From contig CM056725.1 of assembly GCA_029844215.1 (NCBI GenBank), positions 62,590,879 through 62,654,878 on the forward strand: 64,000 nucleotides of DNA, in the 5' to 3' direction. Origin of the DNA: Przewalskia tangutica (Eukaryota; Streptophyta; Magnoliopsida; Solanales; Solanaceae). The notes below the pieces were generated by a model. The model saw only the letters and a program-made list of their open reading frames with translations. It had not been told where the DNA came from and searched no databases. The position numbers and the translations under genes were made by a program. Below are positions 34,314 through 46,604 of the stretch, one piece after another; positions within the stretch are counted from its first letter, which is position 1, and each line of letters opens with the position of its first letter.

Positions 34314-34733
34314 TTCCCCGGCCGAAACATTGCGTCGAATGTTCGCCTAAATCTCCAACTACCGTATCTGGTATAGTCTTGTCTTATACTTATGAAACCA
34401 ATTATGCCACGTATGACCCTGATATATCACACGTGCATATCGTCTCAAATATAGAGTGTATATCACCACTATTAACTCCATTCATGGTCTAAAGGATTCT
34501 CATTTCGTACTTTCATTAGTCTAACTATAAACACTTGATTCCTTTAATGCTTGTTCGTTCCTTTTCTTACTTGTCGTACTCTTCCACTTACTTTAAACTT
34601 ATTCTAGTATCGTCGTAATCTTGCATATTGCTTCTGTTTCCAATCCTTGAGTCACTCTGTTAAACAATATAAGGCCATTTTCGGCTCTCATGGCCCGGAT
34701 TCGGTGGAGCAGCGTCCACGAACAGTAAAACGA

Positions 34734-35066
34734 TTAACTAGATTTGGGACTTGCACCGCGTGACCTGTCGTATGGCGGGACTACTACCAACTGATCCCAC
34801 CATTTTAAACTATGGCGACCGTAATAGGTCCTCGGCGACCACGTCGCGCCAACTCTTACTCTTGATGCGAATACAATCTTATTGCGAGAAGGCCTTATAT
34901 ACCTAAGATCTCGGCGGTTATCAAAATTCTTAGGCTCGCGATTTCCATGCTTCAAGCCTACCTTATCGATCCCGTGCGGGTCTGATAACTTCTCGAACAA
35001 CTCATCATTCCTAATTATCTCAAAATAATCGTAAAACCTCGATGAGAATTCATTAAGCTGTTTCAT
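34734..35066 (-). CDS. Hypothetical 110-residue peptide in C internal 2
   Basis: Starts MKQLNEFSSRFYDYFEIIRN, continues through DKVGLKHGNREP and NFDNRRDLRYIRPSRNKIVF, then a Trp-containing tail. The N-terminal half is also recognisable, with frame breaks, in internal 1. No signal peptide, membrane segment or catalytic motif is visible. Family unknown; may be a remnant rather than a gene. Confidence 0.3.
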   Translation of the reverse strand: MKQLNEFSSRFYDYFEIIRNDELFEKLSDPHGIDKVGLKHGNREPKNFDNRRDLRYIRPSRNKIVFASRVRVGATWSPRTYYGRHSLKWWDQLVVVPPYDRSRGASPKSS

Positions 35067-35426
35067 ACCTTCAGATATTTATTTAGTCCTTACGACTCTT
35101 GTGATCTAAAATCATTCTAGGCAACCCATCATGACCCTCATACATAAATCCATTATAGCGTATGTCATAATACCAACTATCTACAATCATTACCAACGGA
35201 TCGCGATCCACATAACCGCTACGGGTCGCTCTTTGTCTTTTCGTAGGCTGCGATCAGCATAACTTCGTTATGGAGGCGACCACTAACAACCACTCTGTCG
35301 CGCGATCTCGGTGAGAAGAATGAAACCAATCCTAAATGTCATGCGACCTCACGATTATAGATGTGGTGCGCGACACGCGATAATCGAGACTACTGACGCG
35401 ATCATAGACACTTTCAGAGACTAAGC

Positions 35427-35439
35427 GCTCACGATACCA
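35427..35439 (-). other. Primer binding site of C internal 2
   Basis: Minus strand reads TGGTATCGTGAGC, the same altered form as in internal 1. Confidence 0.8.
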
Positions 35440-35443
35440 CTTT

Positions 35444-38400
35444 TGTCGCGACCGACCACGGGCGCGGCGGTGCCCTACAGGCACCGCTGCCGTATCATCG
35501 AGAGATAATGTCGTGAACATACATAAGTTTAACGGAAATAAATAACGAGCTGGCCGATAAGACCACGCCGAAAATATACACGTAACCCAGCGATTACCTC
35601 TCCTTTTTCTTTTTCTTTACACAACCCGATCCACGAATATGACTACAGACCTCTACAGAATTTTTGACATAACAAGCGTGACGGGACGGGGCCCGCCATA
35701 CCACAGAATGTACATAAATCTACAACCTCGAGGAAGCTGTGCAAAATACAAAGCCTCGAAATAATGGAGCTTTCCAACGGTGACGGTGATCCTAAGAATG
35801 AGGATCGGCAAGCTATGTACCTCGACTGCGGCATGAGCGCGGCCCCGAAGGAGGTCGATGCGAAATATGTACCAAGTATGTAGGCGAAAATCGTAATGAA
35901 ATCATATGATCATAATATAAAGCTGGAGACATGTATGATAACCAAAATAACAGTACACTGTGCCTTACTGAAGTGAAAGTAATGAAAGTCAGTTTTACCT
36001 TGTACAGACTATTTCAACACATGAACAATAGTCACACCAGGGCTATGGACACAAGCCCTCAAATATCATCACAGATCCGATGGGGTCTCGAGCCCACTTA
36101 AATACCAAAGCGTGCGTGGAATCCTAAATCACTTTGAGCAAGTAAGTGTAAAATATAACCGTGTAGCGCGTGGCATCCTACCTCCTTTGTCGATGTACAC
36201 ATACAATACATATATATATATATATATATATATCTCTGTCCGTGGAATCCTAAATCATCTTAGAAAGCGTAAGTGTAAAATATAACCGTGTGGCCTTGCG
36301 TGGCATCCTACCTCATTGTCGTACACACGTATGAAATATATATATATATATCTCGTGCGTGGAATCCCTCATCTAAGTACATGACTTCATGGAAGCTAAT
36401 CCATGGGGTAATAATCGTATATAACATGCGTGGAATCCGCGTCTCGGGTTCGTGTCTTCGTAGAGCTAATCCGTGGAGTAATAATGTCGTATACAACATG
36501 GTCGCGTGCCGGAATCCTAAATCGTATAAGCATGGCCATGGGGTAATAATCGTATATAACATGCCCGTGGAATCCCTCATCTCGGGTACATGTATTCAAG
36601 GGGAGCTAGGCCATGGAGTAATAATCGTATATAACATGGTCGCATGCCCCGGAATCCCTCATCGTATAAGCATGACCATTGGGTAATAAAACAAATCCGG
36701 GAATCTAACTCGCCTCTTGGTCGCATGCCCCGGAATCCCACATCATATAAGCATGTCCAAGGAGTAATAAAAACAATTTGGGAATCTAACGCGTCACAGT
36801 CGCGTGCCCGAATCCCACGTCGTATAAACATGTCGGATCATTCCTGATGGAAGCATGCAGTGGAAGCCTCGTCGCGTCGATGCGTCGAGTAAATTCACAA
36901 CAAGGCGGTAGGTCCTCAGTGAGAGTCGCGGCGGCGTAAACATATAATCTTGCACTCGAGTCTATCACGAACAAGCGTAGGCAAGTTAATAAAATCATTA
37001 GACTTTATTTCATATACTCGAGGCACCGTTTCACGTAAAAATCCGAATTTAACCCAAGTACTCGTATTTCCATTCTTTTCAAAGACTAAATCTTCATATA
37101 AAACCCCAGATACTAACACAGTAGTATCGAGGCATATCTACATTTCAAACAAGTCACTACATTTTTAGAAATACATTTCTAGGCTTCTAAATCAAGTGAC
37201 TCTTTCTTTAAAACTTTAAGCAATAGATACCTTTAAATCAAATTGCCCTTCCTTATTTCAAGTCATTTCTTTGTTTACATTACTAGAAAACCATTCTTCT
37301 AACCTTCCATAAAGTTGTTATAACCAACTTCCCATAAAGCCGTTATACTAACTTTATGCCTTAGACTAATTCATTCCTTCTTTTATAACCAAGAGACTTA
37401 TACTTTCAAATCAAGTCTCTTAACTTTAAGAAATCAAGTTTCTTAACTTAGAATATCAAGTTATCAATACTTTTTCCAAACCAAGTATTCTATACTTTTA
37501 AATCAGTCATTTCTTCATTTAAGAATCAAGTCCATGCTTGAAAAATAAAGTCTCTTAACCTTTTAAGAATTCAAGGTTCATAGTCTTAAAACTTCATAAC
37601 GTAAACTCTTTAAATTAAGTACATATACTTTATGCATTGTGAATAGGTTATACTCGTTTATAACGATCTTATTAAGCGACCATGATCAGAAAATGTAATA
37701 CAATTTTGTCTTATCTTAGTTTCTATGCGGATGGAGAATTCTACTCATTTTAATATAATTGATTGTCGATACATTTTCTTTTATTAGCAGCTGCAATGGC
37801 TTGTTCGATACTTATTCTCATTCATGCGATAAATTAGCAAAGTCAACTCGACTCGACTACTCACTGCGACTCTTTGCAGCCAGTAAGACTTGGTAGAACT
37901 TAGGATAACAGAGATAACTTTCACATAGAGTAAATCAACATACATACCTCTTAACTTTTAAGAGTAGAAGGAATCATGAAATAACACCACATGTATATTT
38001 CATACATAGAATCATGCCAAAAGGAGGAAGAGGTTCACATACCTCGCGGCGATTATCGACAAGTAGCAAAATGCTCAAGTACTTCAACCTTGATAGTTAT
38101 TCCATCCCTTAAGTAGAATCGCTACTCGTAGTACTTCAACCTATATTAATCATAACATGTCTATCAACTCCTCACTTTTTAATGTAGAATAATACTAAGT
38201 GTAAGGTCTCTTATTCTACGGAAAATCGAGCGACACTTACTTTGTTTCTCGTCTTTTCCACCTTTTTCAAGGCCCAAAATCAATAACCAAACGCCACATT
38301 TAAGGCCCAACAATTCAGCAATACAAAGGGGATTACGACTAATAGAGCGTGTAAAATTCTGCCACGATTATAAAAAACAGTCCACAAATCAGCCCGTAAA

Positions 38401-39348
38401 AACAGTCAGTAATCCAGCAATACTTGAGGGTAAAATGTGGCGTTTCAACACCTTTCACACCTATTTCCTTAGGACTTTCATTAGCAAATACTACACTTAA
38501 ACATGCATATTAGGGGCTTAATTTCCAGCATTATACACGCCCAAAACAGTCCATAAAATGATACGACAACGTCTAACGATTTTAGGCGGTTTTAAACTAA
38601 AACAACTTCAATCAGATAACTCTTTCCTTAATCCATTTTATTCCAATTCGAGTTCCAACACTTCCATGTATGACATACCAACTTATCAACAACCATATTA
38701 CCTTATTTTAATATGCGACAAGTGTGGATAACAACAACCATATAACAAACGAAACCAAGGGCACAAAATTGCCTCAAATCGGCCAACAACATATCTACCT
38801 CATACACATCTTATTTTCCATTTTTTCCTTAACATAAGTTCATCCCTTAAACATAAAAATTAGTAATATCGAATTACTGCGGAGGAAGAAGAATTATTAC
38901 CTCATTTTGAGCCAAGAAATCGTCCAAAACAGCCCCTTAGGTTTTGGTCCATGATTCGTTTAGCTCCACTTCTTGAAGATCGATCACATATATGTGACCT
39001 CTATGAGTTTATACACAACTTCACTTTGTATTTCACTTCCAAAAAGTTGATAAAACTTAGGGTTTCACCCTCTCTATTCTCGGCCAACACTTGATCTCGG
39101 GGGTTTAAGGGGTCTTAGGCTTGAGTTTGAGGATTTATCATCAACTTTTGAAGGATTTTTGCTCTTGAAATGGGCCCTTGGCCGAAACTACATGGAAGAG
39201 GAAGAAAAAGATGAAATATTTTCTAAGTGTAGCTAAGTCTTGCAAGCCCTCTACCTTGCATATATACTATGTCCCTAAGTGTGGATGCTTGACAAGTGTA
39301 TGGCCTTATATGTAGCAAGACAAGTGGAGTGGGACCCACCTCCACGTG
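35444..39348 (-). mobile_element. C-LTR4, left part (reversed)
   Basis: Begins TGTCGCGACC and is collinear with LTR3 until GACCCACCTCC near 39342, where element E is inserted. It resumes at 49021-49392 with TCTCAAAATATCTTCAAGAC and ends GTGTAACA. Combined length about 4277 bp, close to LTR3. Confidence 0.9.
39344..39348. repeat. Target-site duplication of E, left copy (ACGTG)
   Basis: ACGTG before the E LTR start; GCGTG follows E at 49016-49020. Four of five bases agree. In undisrupted C LTRs the site reads like CCACTTGTCTC (24470-24480). Confidence 0.65.
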
Positions 39349-39739
39349 TGTTATACCCCGTATTTCCAGTATATGCGTGAGGAATACGTACAAAGATTAG
39401 CCTTAAAGATTAGGCCAAGTTCGAAATTGTGCACAACTAAGCAAGAATCGTTTTTCAGCGAAAGCGTTTCCCACGGACTTTCGTAGGGTAAATTCGGCTA
39501 TGCCATTTCTAATTTTTGCGGATTTTTAGAGGCGAAACATTTTGGACCAGCGGGAGGCGACATGGCACCCTCCAATTGGTGGACTTCAAATCGTCCGTTT
39601 GGGCCGAATTGGCTAATGATAGCACGTTTTTGTGCCTTGTGCACAAGTCGAGTTGGTAGGATATTTGTGTATAGTTAATCCTCACCTACACTTGCCTTGC
39701 ACTTGTCTAAATCTTGGCCATTGGTTGGCCACTTCTTCC

Positions 39740-39747
39740 TATAAATA
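39740..39747 (+). promoter_or_regulatory. LTR TATA box (E 5' LTR)
   Basis: TATAAATA followed by CCC, 392 bases into the LTR; the 3' LTR counterpart is at 46984-46991. Probable core promoter for the E genomic transcript. Confidence 0.65.
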
Positions 39748-40959
39748 CCCCTTAAGATGAAGAGTTCTTCGTCCACAAAGCTTTCAAGTCTTGAAAATCC
39801 TCTCCTCTCCTTTGTAGCTCTTTTCGTCCAACACTCCTCCCCTCCCTTGTGAAGGCCTTGGCGAACACCCCCCTAGCCTAGCCAAAAATCTACCCCCTCC
39901 TTGGTAGAAAAGTTGCCTTCTTGTATTGTTATAATGCCCAAAATACCCCAAATACCTTACTACTTAGTAGAAGTTGTGAAGAACTTAAGGTTTCCTTGGA
40001 GCATACAACTTAGGAGCAAAACCTTGCTCGGTAGCGACTTTCTAAGGATATTATTGGGCTTACAGGGTAACTAATCCTAACCCTCTTTTGAATTAGAGAA
40101 TACTTCTTGTAGTAGTATTAGAATAAGTATCAAATACTTAGAAGAATATCACAGAATAGAATTGGTGTTACCACGATGAAGGGTTTAAAGAAGAATAATC
40201 ACACTATGCTTACATAGAATTTGTTTTCCTGATGAGCTTATATAGCTCATGGGTAGGGAAGTGCTGCCAGACTTTCCGTAGAATTATGAACCCTCTGTTT
40301 AGAATGACCTTGAGTAGTCTTTGATAGATATCTGTGACTATTATGGTGACTCTCTGCGACATATTGACTTGGCGGTGGTTTTATTTGAGAAGGTATGTGA
40401 TTCTTCCTAAAGCATGATATTTTACAATATATATATAGTGCGGTGAGCGTGCATGTGTTAAGCGAATAATAACTATGGCAATGTCTTTGACTTAAGCTGA
40501 ATAATACTTACGGCAATGCCTCGGCTTAAGCACGAATAACACTTACGTGATGCCTGCGGCTTAAGCTTTGAATAATAAAGATCTGAAAGCATTTCAAAGA
40601 ATCTTGAAACATTTTTATGAAGAGAACTAAGCTGGATTTTAAAGCGAAGCTTAAGAGTTATACTAGCTTTATGGGAAGTTGAGTATAACCACAAGATTGA
40701 TAAAAGAAACAAGTTTGACTATGTGTGTATATGGACTTAAATTGAATTGTGAAAAGAATAATAAGATGGTTGATAAGTAGACGTGATATGATGCTATGTG
40801 TGTTAGTGTCTTGTAACGTTTGTGAAAAAGTATTCTTGTTGTGCTTATGTTGTTTAAAGATAAGGTATTACGTTAGTGTACCATCGCTCGCCTCTTGAGA
40901 TGATCACAGGGGTTAAGCGCCCTCCGTCTGGGGTAGACTCGGTGATGCAGGACCGTGAT

Positions 40960-41160
40960 TGAGAATACCTCATGCGGGTCGAGGGCCTATGCGGGCTCGA
41001 GAGTTCGGAGTTAGTATGCGGGGTTATGCCTGCATGCGATGCATGTGGCCATGCGGACAACGAGTCGGGGCGATGCAGGAGTAGCTACCCTCGATGCGGG
41101 GTTATACCTCATGCGGGCCCGTGTGAGTGGCCTATGCGGACTCGGGAGTCGAGTTAGGCT
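40960..41160 (+). repeat. ATGCGG-rich minisatellite in E 5' LTR
   Basis: Degenerate units of about 60 bp with CTCATGCGGG, GGCCTATGCGG and GAGTCGAGTTAG. Repeated in the 3' LTR at about 48225-48420; a related block is in A1 (470-715, 7600-7830). Confidence 0.75.
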
Positions 41161-41774
41161 TGCGAGTGATAATACGGGCGAGTGGCCTGCTTGAATCATT
41201 CGCGGCCTAGAAAAGACCTATTACAGTTTACTATTGTTGCTCTTGTTTGTGATGTAGCCTTTATCTGCGGGTTCCTTGGTTGTTTCATACATACTTGCAA
41301 AGTTTTTAAAATGATATGTTTCATTTAAGTATTTCTGATTTCATATACTTAGTACTGTTATCTTGACCTCCTTGGAAATTTGCGTTCATCTGCGAGTAAG
41401 GGCAGCGGTCTTTAGATCCACGTTCTTAGGATCTCTACGTTGGTGTCGGGAGCTCCGTCTTTTAGGAGGCTCTGCTTTTGGGTATGATCTCACTGTTGTA
41501 GATAGTTTTATGCTGATCGAGGGTATGGCGGGGCCACTGTCGCCATAGTTATATATTTCCTTAGAAGTGCATAGTCATGTTATGCGATTATCGGATGTAG
41601 CGCTAAACCATGTTTATATATGTATCTTAGAAAGCGATATTTTCTCACATAAAGCGTGTCTATTTTATAAAGCTGTTTCATGTCTTGCTTTATATTTCGG
41701 CGATTACTGCGATGTATGACTACTTGGGTGCCGTAAGGCACGATCACGAGCCACAGGCGAATTCGTGACAAAAG

Positions 41775-41785
41775 TGGTATCGAGC
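41775..41785 (+). other. Primer binding site of E
   Basis: TGGTATCGAGC, identical to the A1 PBS and lacking the A of CAG relative to TGGTATCAGAGC. Confidence 0.85.
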
Positions 41786-41969
41786 GATTAATCTCGGAAA
41801 GTGTCTGACCGTATCTAGTAAGTCTTGATTATCGGTGTGTTGTGCCACCAATAATCGAGGAGGCTATAGGATATTTAGGATTGGTTTCCATTCTTCTCAT
41901 TCGAGAGATCGTGCTTTAGAGGCATGTTATAGGTTGGACCCCTCTAACGTATTCCTTTCTATGCTGATT

Positions 41970-43190
41970 ATGCCTCGCGTAAAGCGGCCGGGCCCGAAGG
42001 GCAAAGCGTAGAGGCTGCTAGCGAGACACCCAGTCACGAGGCTCGAGCCAGTCTATACGATGGCGAGTTCTAGCGCCGCCCGGCCCAGCGAGACCACGGT
42101 ACCCACGCCTCGCATCCCGCGGCTGGGCGGAGGTTAGGCTCTGAGAGATGGCCCGACTTTTGGCTAAAGTTGTGGCCCGTCGAGAGAGGTGGATCACGGC
42201 GATTCGATTCAGCTCGGCTCGATCGCACCGTGGTACACGAGGCGAGATAGTTTGAGGCTCACGAGATTTCTTGAGTTGTAGCGCGAGTTTTGCGAGGCGG
42301 AGGATGATCGCGAGGAGTTCGTCCGTCGGCCTTGAGGATCGTGAGGGTGATCGAGGCCTCGAGAGGCAGTCTGTGACGCCGGTTCGCGTCGGCTGCGTGA
42401 TACGCGATCGATTGGTTTGATTCATGGGAGTTATCCAGGAAACCAACGTCCCAGCTACTTAGGATGAGTTCTCGGAGGCTTTCCTCGCTCACTTCTTGCC
42501 TCGCGGATGAGGAGCGCGGGCGGATAGATTTTACTCTGCGAGGCGAGAGGGGCCTTGTCGGGAGTACAATGTCGAGTTTGATTCATTGGCTCGATATGTC
42601 CCGGCATTGTAGCGAATATGGAGGATAGGGTACACCGCTATGTCAGGGCTGAAGCGACTATGGCGAGTCATGTGCGGGGTTTCTCTCGGCCGGGTATGGG
42701 CGTTACCGCGTGCGACTCAGCCGCCCTTGGATGCGAGGCGCGAGAGTCGGCGAGTGGGCGAGGCGGCGAGAAGAAGGCCGGGGATGGGAGGTCTTACGGT
42801 GGTTATCGTGGTGGCGGCCTCGGCCGATCTGGGTCGCACCACGGCCGGCTCGAGCACTCTGCGCGTCCTCGGCCGGCGAGTTTTGGCGGACCGAGCGGGG
42901 CTTGGGCGTCGAGTAGCGAGTGCGGCTGATCGGGACCACCCGGTGTGGCCGTCACGGTAGATCCCATTCACGGGAAGTGTGGTACTACTTTTGGAGCTTA
43001 TTCTGATTGTGGCGGCGGGGTCACTTTGCGGTGTCCGGCCAGAGCGTGGCGGTGGTAGGGCTCGACGCCCGAGTTACATTGCGCTTCATCATCTCCTCTG
43101 ATTACTCGCCGGGCGAGGTGCTCATGGAGTCGCAGTCGCGGCGAGTCGTGGCTCGGGTCCCGATTCTAGCGGTCCTCGAGCGCATTTATG
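41970..43190 (+). pseudogene. gag: gag of E, frameshifted
   Basis: ATG at 41970 reads MPRVKRPGPKGKA, then a stop caused by a nearby indel. Later frames correspond to the A1 capsid segments (WEL.. near 42425; EYNVEFDSLARYV near 42565). A Cys-containing GKCGTTFG..SDCGG segment (about 42975-43015) lies where the zinc knuckle should be but lacks clear CCHC spacing. Length from ATG to protease (about 1.2 kb) equals A1. Confidence 0.7.
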
Positions 43191-43440
43191 TTTGTCCGGT
43201 AAGCGGGATCGAGGCCTCACTTTGATGTCGTCACGGTACCTTATCGGTTTAGGTTTGATGTGTATGCTTTGATAGATCGGGTTCTACTCATCCTATATAT
43301 CTCCCTTGTTGCTAGTAGGATAGGGATAGAGCACGAGTCCATAGACACTTTCGAGTAGCTACGCGATGGGTGATTCGGTGGTAGCTCGGCGGGTATATAG
43401 AGCTTGTCTGTGACCATTTACGATCGTCGGACCCTGGCCG
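43190..43440 (+). pseudogene. aspartic protease domain of E, frameshifted
   Basis: VYALID at about 43260-43277, followed by CGGGTTCTACTC where DPGST would need CCGGGTTCTACTC. The frame is lost at the active site exactly as in A1. Downstream YISPL and EHESIDT(F) codons can be followed. Confidence 0.7.
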
Positions 43441-43639
43441 ACTTGATAGAGTTGGAGATGATTGACCGGCGTGATTATGGGGATGGATTGGATAGCTTCT
43501 TGCTACGCCAATGTAGGCTGAGAGAGAAAGTAATGCGGTTCGATTTCTGAGGCGGTTGTTGAGTGGGAGGAACGCGGTATCGTAGAGGTAGGTTTATTTC
43601 CTACCTCAAGGCTAGGAAGATGGTGCGAGAAGGGTATAT

Positions 43640-44345
43640 CTACCGTCGTTGGTGTTTGATCTGAAGGCTGCGGTACAGATTTTGATCGATTCGATGGTCG
43701 TGAGTTCCCGGGCGTGTTTCGGATGACCTCGGGTATCCCTCGGAGAGGAGATCGAGTTTTGTATTGACATATTGCGGACACTCGGCCTATTTCCATTCCG
43801 CCATCTGAGAATGGCGCTGCCGAGTTGAGAGAGTTGAAGGATCGGCTTAGAGATTTCTTTGGAGAAGGGCTTCCGAGCCTAGTGTTTCTCGCAGGAAGCG
43901 CGGTGTGTTCGTGAAGAAAGAAGGGCGGGGCCAGCTGCGCATGTGTTGATCTGAGCGGTGAACAAGGTGACCATTAAAACGAATACCCCTTCCCGGGATT
44001 GATGATTTGTTCGACCGATTGCGAGTGCGAGATGTTTCTCGAGATTGATCTGCGATCGGGCTATCATCAGTGCGAGTCGAGAGGTGGATGTCCACAGGTG
44101 CATTCGGACGATGCGGGCATTATGAGTTCGAAGTCATGTCTTTTGGGTTGACGATGCTCGTGGTATTCATGGATTTGATGAACCGAGTGTTCAAACCATT
44201 TTGGACGCGTTTGTGATAGTGTTCATTGATGATATCTTGGTTTATTCTCGCTCGGGCGAGGAGCATGCGAGCATTTGAGGGTATCTTGTGATTCTCGAGA
44301 CCAGCGATTATCGCCAAGTTTTCCAAATGTGAGTTTTGGTTGACT
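43640..44345 (+). pseudogene. reverse transcriptase domain of E, frameshifted
   Basis: Visible blocks: IDDLFDRLRVRDVSR (about 44000), EIDLRSGYHQ (about 44040-44070), FEVMSFGLT (about 44130-44155), MDLMNRVFKP (about 44170-44200) and VFIDDILVYSRSGEEHA, with FIDD at 44222-44233. These are the conserved RT regions in the right order. The best preserved RT in the window, although still split by indels. Confidence 0.88.
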
Positions 44346-44559
44346 TGATGGCGTTTCTTGGGCATATTAGCCGGGTGATGGCATTCAGTGAATCTGACCA
44401 AAATCGAAGCGATCGAGGACTTGGCGAGACCTCTTACTCAGCGGAGGTTCGCGATTTCTGGGCCTTGCGAGTTGTGCTCGGTGGTTCGTGGAGAAGTTTG
44501 CTTATCTACTGCACCGTTGACTAAGTGACTCGAGCGGCCAAGTTCGATGGTGATGCTTG

Positions 44560-44960
44560 TGGCGGGGTTTCGATTCTTTGAAGAGAGATTGGCGGCCGCC
44601 CGTTCTTACTCTTCCGGAGAGGTCGACGGTTATGTTGTGTATTGTGATCGTCGGGCGCCGGGTTGGGATGTGTGTTGATGCGGCAGCGAGTTATAACATA
44701 TCGTCCGGCAATTTGAAGAAACACGAGGAACTACCCGCGTGATTTGGGTTGGCGGTGTGATTCACGCTTTGAAGATGCGGAGGCCTTGTTGTATGGGGTT
44801 CACGTGGATATTTATACGGACCACAAGAGCCTCGGTATATATTGACGGAGGAGGCTGAACTTCACGACATAGGCGGTGGTTAAAGTTGCTTAAGGATTAC
44901 GATGTTGATATCTGTACCACGGGAAGGCGATGTTGTGGCGGATGCTCTTAGTCGTAGGTC
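44560..44960 (+). pseudogene. RNase H domain of E, frameshifted
   Basis: VYCD at about 44636-44648 with a frame break in the next codons, then GLGCVLM.., VIHALK (about 44758-44776), DIYTDHKSL (about 44810-44835) and ADALSR (about 44941). Same order as A1. Confidence 0.8.
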
Positions 44961-45139
44961 GATGGGAGCCTATCGGATGTGCGACTAGAGAGGAGGGACA
45001 TGGTTCGTGATTTGCATCGATTAGCGAGCCTTGGTGTCCGTTTGTTTGATTACGATAGCGGTGGGGTTAGAGTTCGTGAGGTTGCGAGTCTTCCATGCGT
45101 CGATGAGGTGAAGAGCGGCGATTCGAGATCGGCGTTGAT

Positions 45140-46100
45140 TCGATATCGTGATCTGACTCTTACGTGAGGCAAGGGTCCTTTTGAGTAGCACGATGGGGTG
45201 CTAAGGTTTGGAAGCGGTGTATGTTCCGGATGTTTGAGACTTGGCGGAGTTCTTGGGAAGCACCGGCGCGGCGTTACTCTATCCGTCAAAGTCGACCAAG
45301 ATGTACCACGACCTTAGATCTGTGTATTGGTGGGATGGCTTGAAGAGGCGTTGCGAGTTCGTGGCTCGGTGCGTGTTGTCGGCGGTGAAGGTAGAGCACG
45401 GAGGCACGGTGGTTTTGTTGCGAGCGATTGAGATCCAGACACGGAAGTGGGAGGTAATCAACATGGACCGTCGCGGGATTACCTCGCTCGGAGGAGACAT
45501 GATTCTATATGGGTTATAAATCGGCGGTGTGAAATCAGCCCACTTTCTTCCGTCGGGGCGACTTTTGGTGAGATTATGCGGACTTTACATCAGAGATCGT
45601 CGGTGCGTGGAGTCCTACTTCGATCATATCGACCAGAGCCCGGTTTACGGCTAACAGAGTCGCTTCGGAGGAGTTTAGGGGCCTTGAGTGAGCTGACAGT
45701 CGCATTTCATCCACAGAGCAGACGGACGAGCGAGCGCGCTATCGGACTCTTGAGGATATCTGCGAGCTGTGTTATTGCTTGATGGTAGTTGGGAGGATCA
45801 TTTGCCTCTGGTTGAGTTCGCGTATAATAATAGCTACCACTCGGTATTGAGATGGCGCCTTATGAGGCCTTGTATGGGAGGAAGTGCGGTCGCCTATAGG
45901 TTGGTTCGATGTGGGCGAGTGCGGCTAGTGGGACGGTTGATACAGCGACGATGGATAAGGTGAAGCTTATCGAGCGGCTATTGGCGGCTCAGTCGGCAAG
46001 TCGTATCACGAATCATCGTCGTCGGCATCTTGAGTTCGAGTTCATGATTGGGTTTTCCTAAAGGTGTCACCCATGAAGGTGTGATGAGATTCGGGAAGAA
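45140..46100 (+). pseudogene. integrase domain of E, frameshifted
   Basis: Zinc-binding N-terminus with KVYHD/TKMYHDLR..YWWDG (about 45290-45340) and RCVLS (about 45370). The core shows INMD (about 45458), HDSIWVI (about 45494), AFHPQS..TSER (about 45708-45735), and GSWEDHLPLVEFAYNNSYHS (about 45784-45843), with APYEALYGR (about 45853). The reading frame changes several times. Confidence 0.87.
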
Positions 46101-46264
46101 GAAGCTTCGGCCCTAAATACATTGGGCGTTTGATTGTCGCGAGGTAGGCAAGGTTGCCTATGAGTTGAATCTGTCGTCCGTCTGGAGGCGATGCATCCGG
46201 TTTTCACGTATCTATCTTTGAGGAGATGTATCGGGGATCCGTCTAAGGTACACCGATTGGCGAT

Positions 46265-46445
46265 GTCGGTGTGGGGGTTATCGTATGAGAGATTCCATGC
46301 GCGATAGTCGATCGTCGGAGTTAGGCGTCTGCGGACGAAGGGCGTGGCTTCCGTCAAAATCTTGTGGCGGAGCGAGCTCGAGAGGAGATAGCGTGGGAAG
46401 CCGAGGAGGACATGAGGCGAAGTATCCTCACTATTCCACACCTCC
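46265..46445 (+). pseudogene. Chromodomain-like tail of E
   Basis: Across frames: VRRLRTK (about 46318), VASVKILWRSELE (about 46340-46385) and WEAEEDMRR.YPH (about 46400-46440). This is the chromodomain-like C-terminus of Tekay/Del elements, located just before the non-coding stretch leading to the PPT. Confidence 0.72.
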
Positions 46446-46591
46446 GGGTAATTCACTTTCTACTTGTAAATTTTAGTTATCGTTTATGCCTAAGTGTTGT
46501 TTTGTGGCGCGTGTGGCATTTGCAAGCTATTTAAGTTATGAAGAATCTTATCGTTAAGCATCTTGGGAAGGAACATTCGGGACGAATGTTT

Positions 46592-46604
46592 CTAAGTGGG
46601 AGAA
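46592..46604 (+). other. Polypurine tract of E
   Basis: CTAAGTGGGAGAA directly before the 3' LTR; one T interrupts the purine run. It is preceded by GAACATTCGGGACGAATGTT, an inverted-repeat-like segment conserved in all three A elements and, in altered form, in B and C. Confidence 0.75.

Larger units (their letters stand above)
34314..35443 (-). mobile_element. C internal region 2 (reversed)
   Basis: 1130 bp between LTR3 and LTR4, a near copy of internal 1, with PBS at 35427-35439 and purine tract GGCCGGGGAA (minus strand) against LTR3. With LTR3 and LTR4 it forms a complete non-autonomous element of about 9.7 kb, of which almost 90% is LTR. Confidence 0.8.
39349..41770 (+). mobile_element. 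5' LTR of E
   Basis: 2422 bp, TGTTATACCCC to TCGTGACA. TATA box at 39740-39747, CTTAAGC-containing short direct repeats at 40459-40580, ATGCGG-rich minisatellite at 40960-41160. The 60-70 codon frames within are not genes. Confidence 0.92.

Noticed and set aside
36160..36840. Overlapping 67-132 codon frames on both strands
   Set aside because: These come from the minisatellite in C-LTR4; repeats whose unit length is a multiple of three stay open on both strands by chance.
42618..42960. Several overlapping GC-rich open frames of 70-106 codons
   Set aside because: This is the Arg/Gly-rich part of the E gag, where GC-rich sequence keeps multiple frames open; none is an independent gene.
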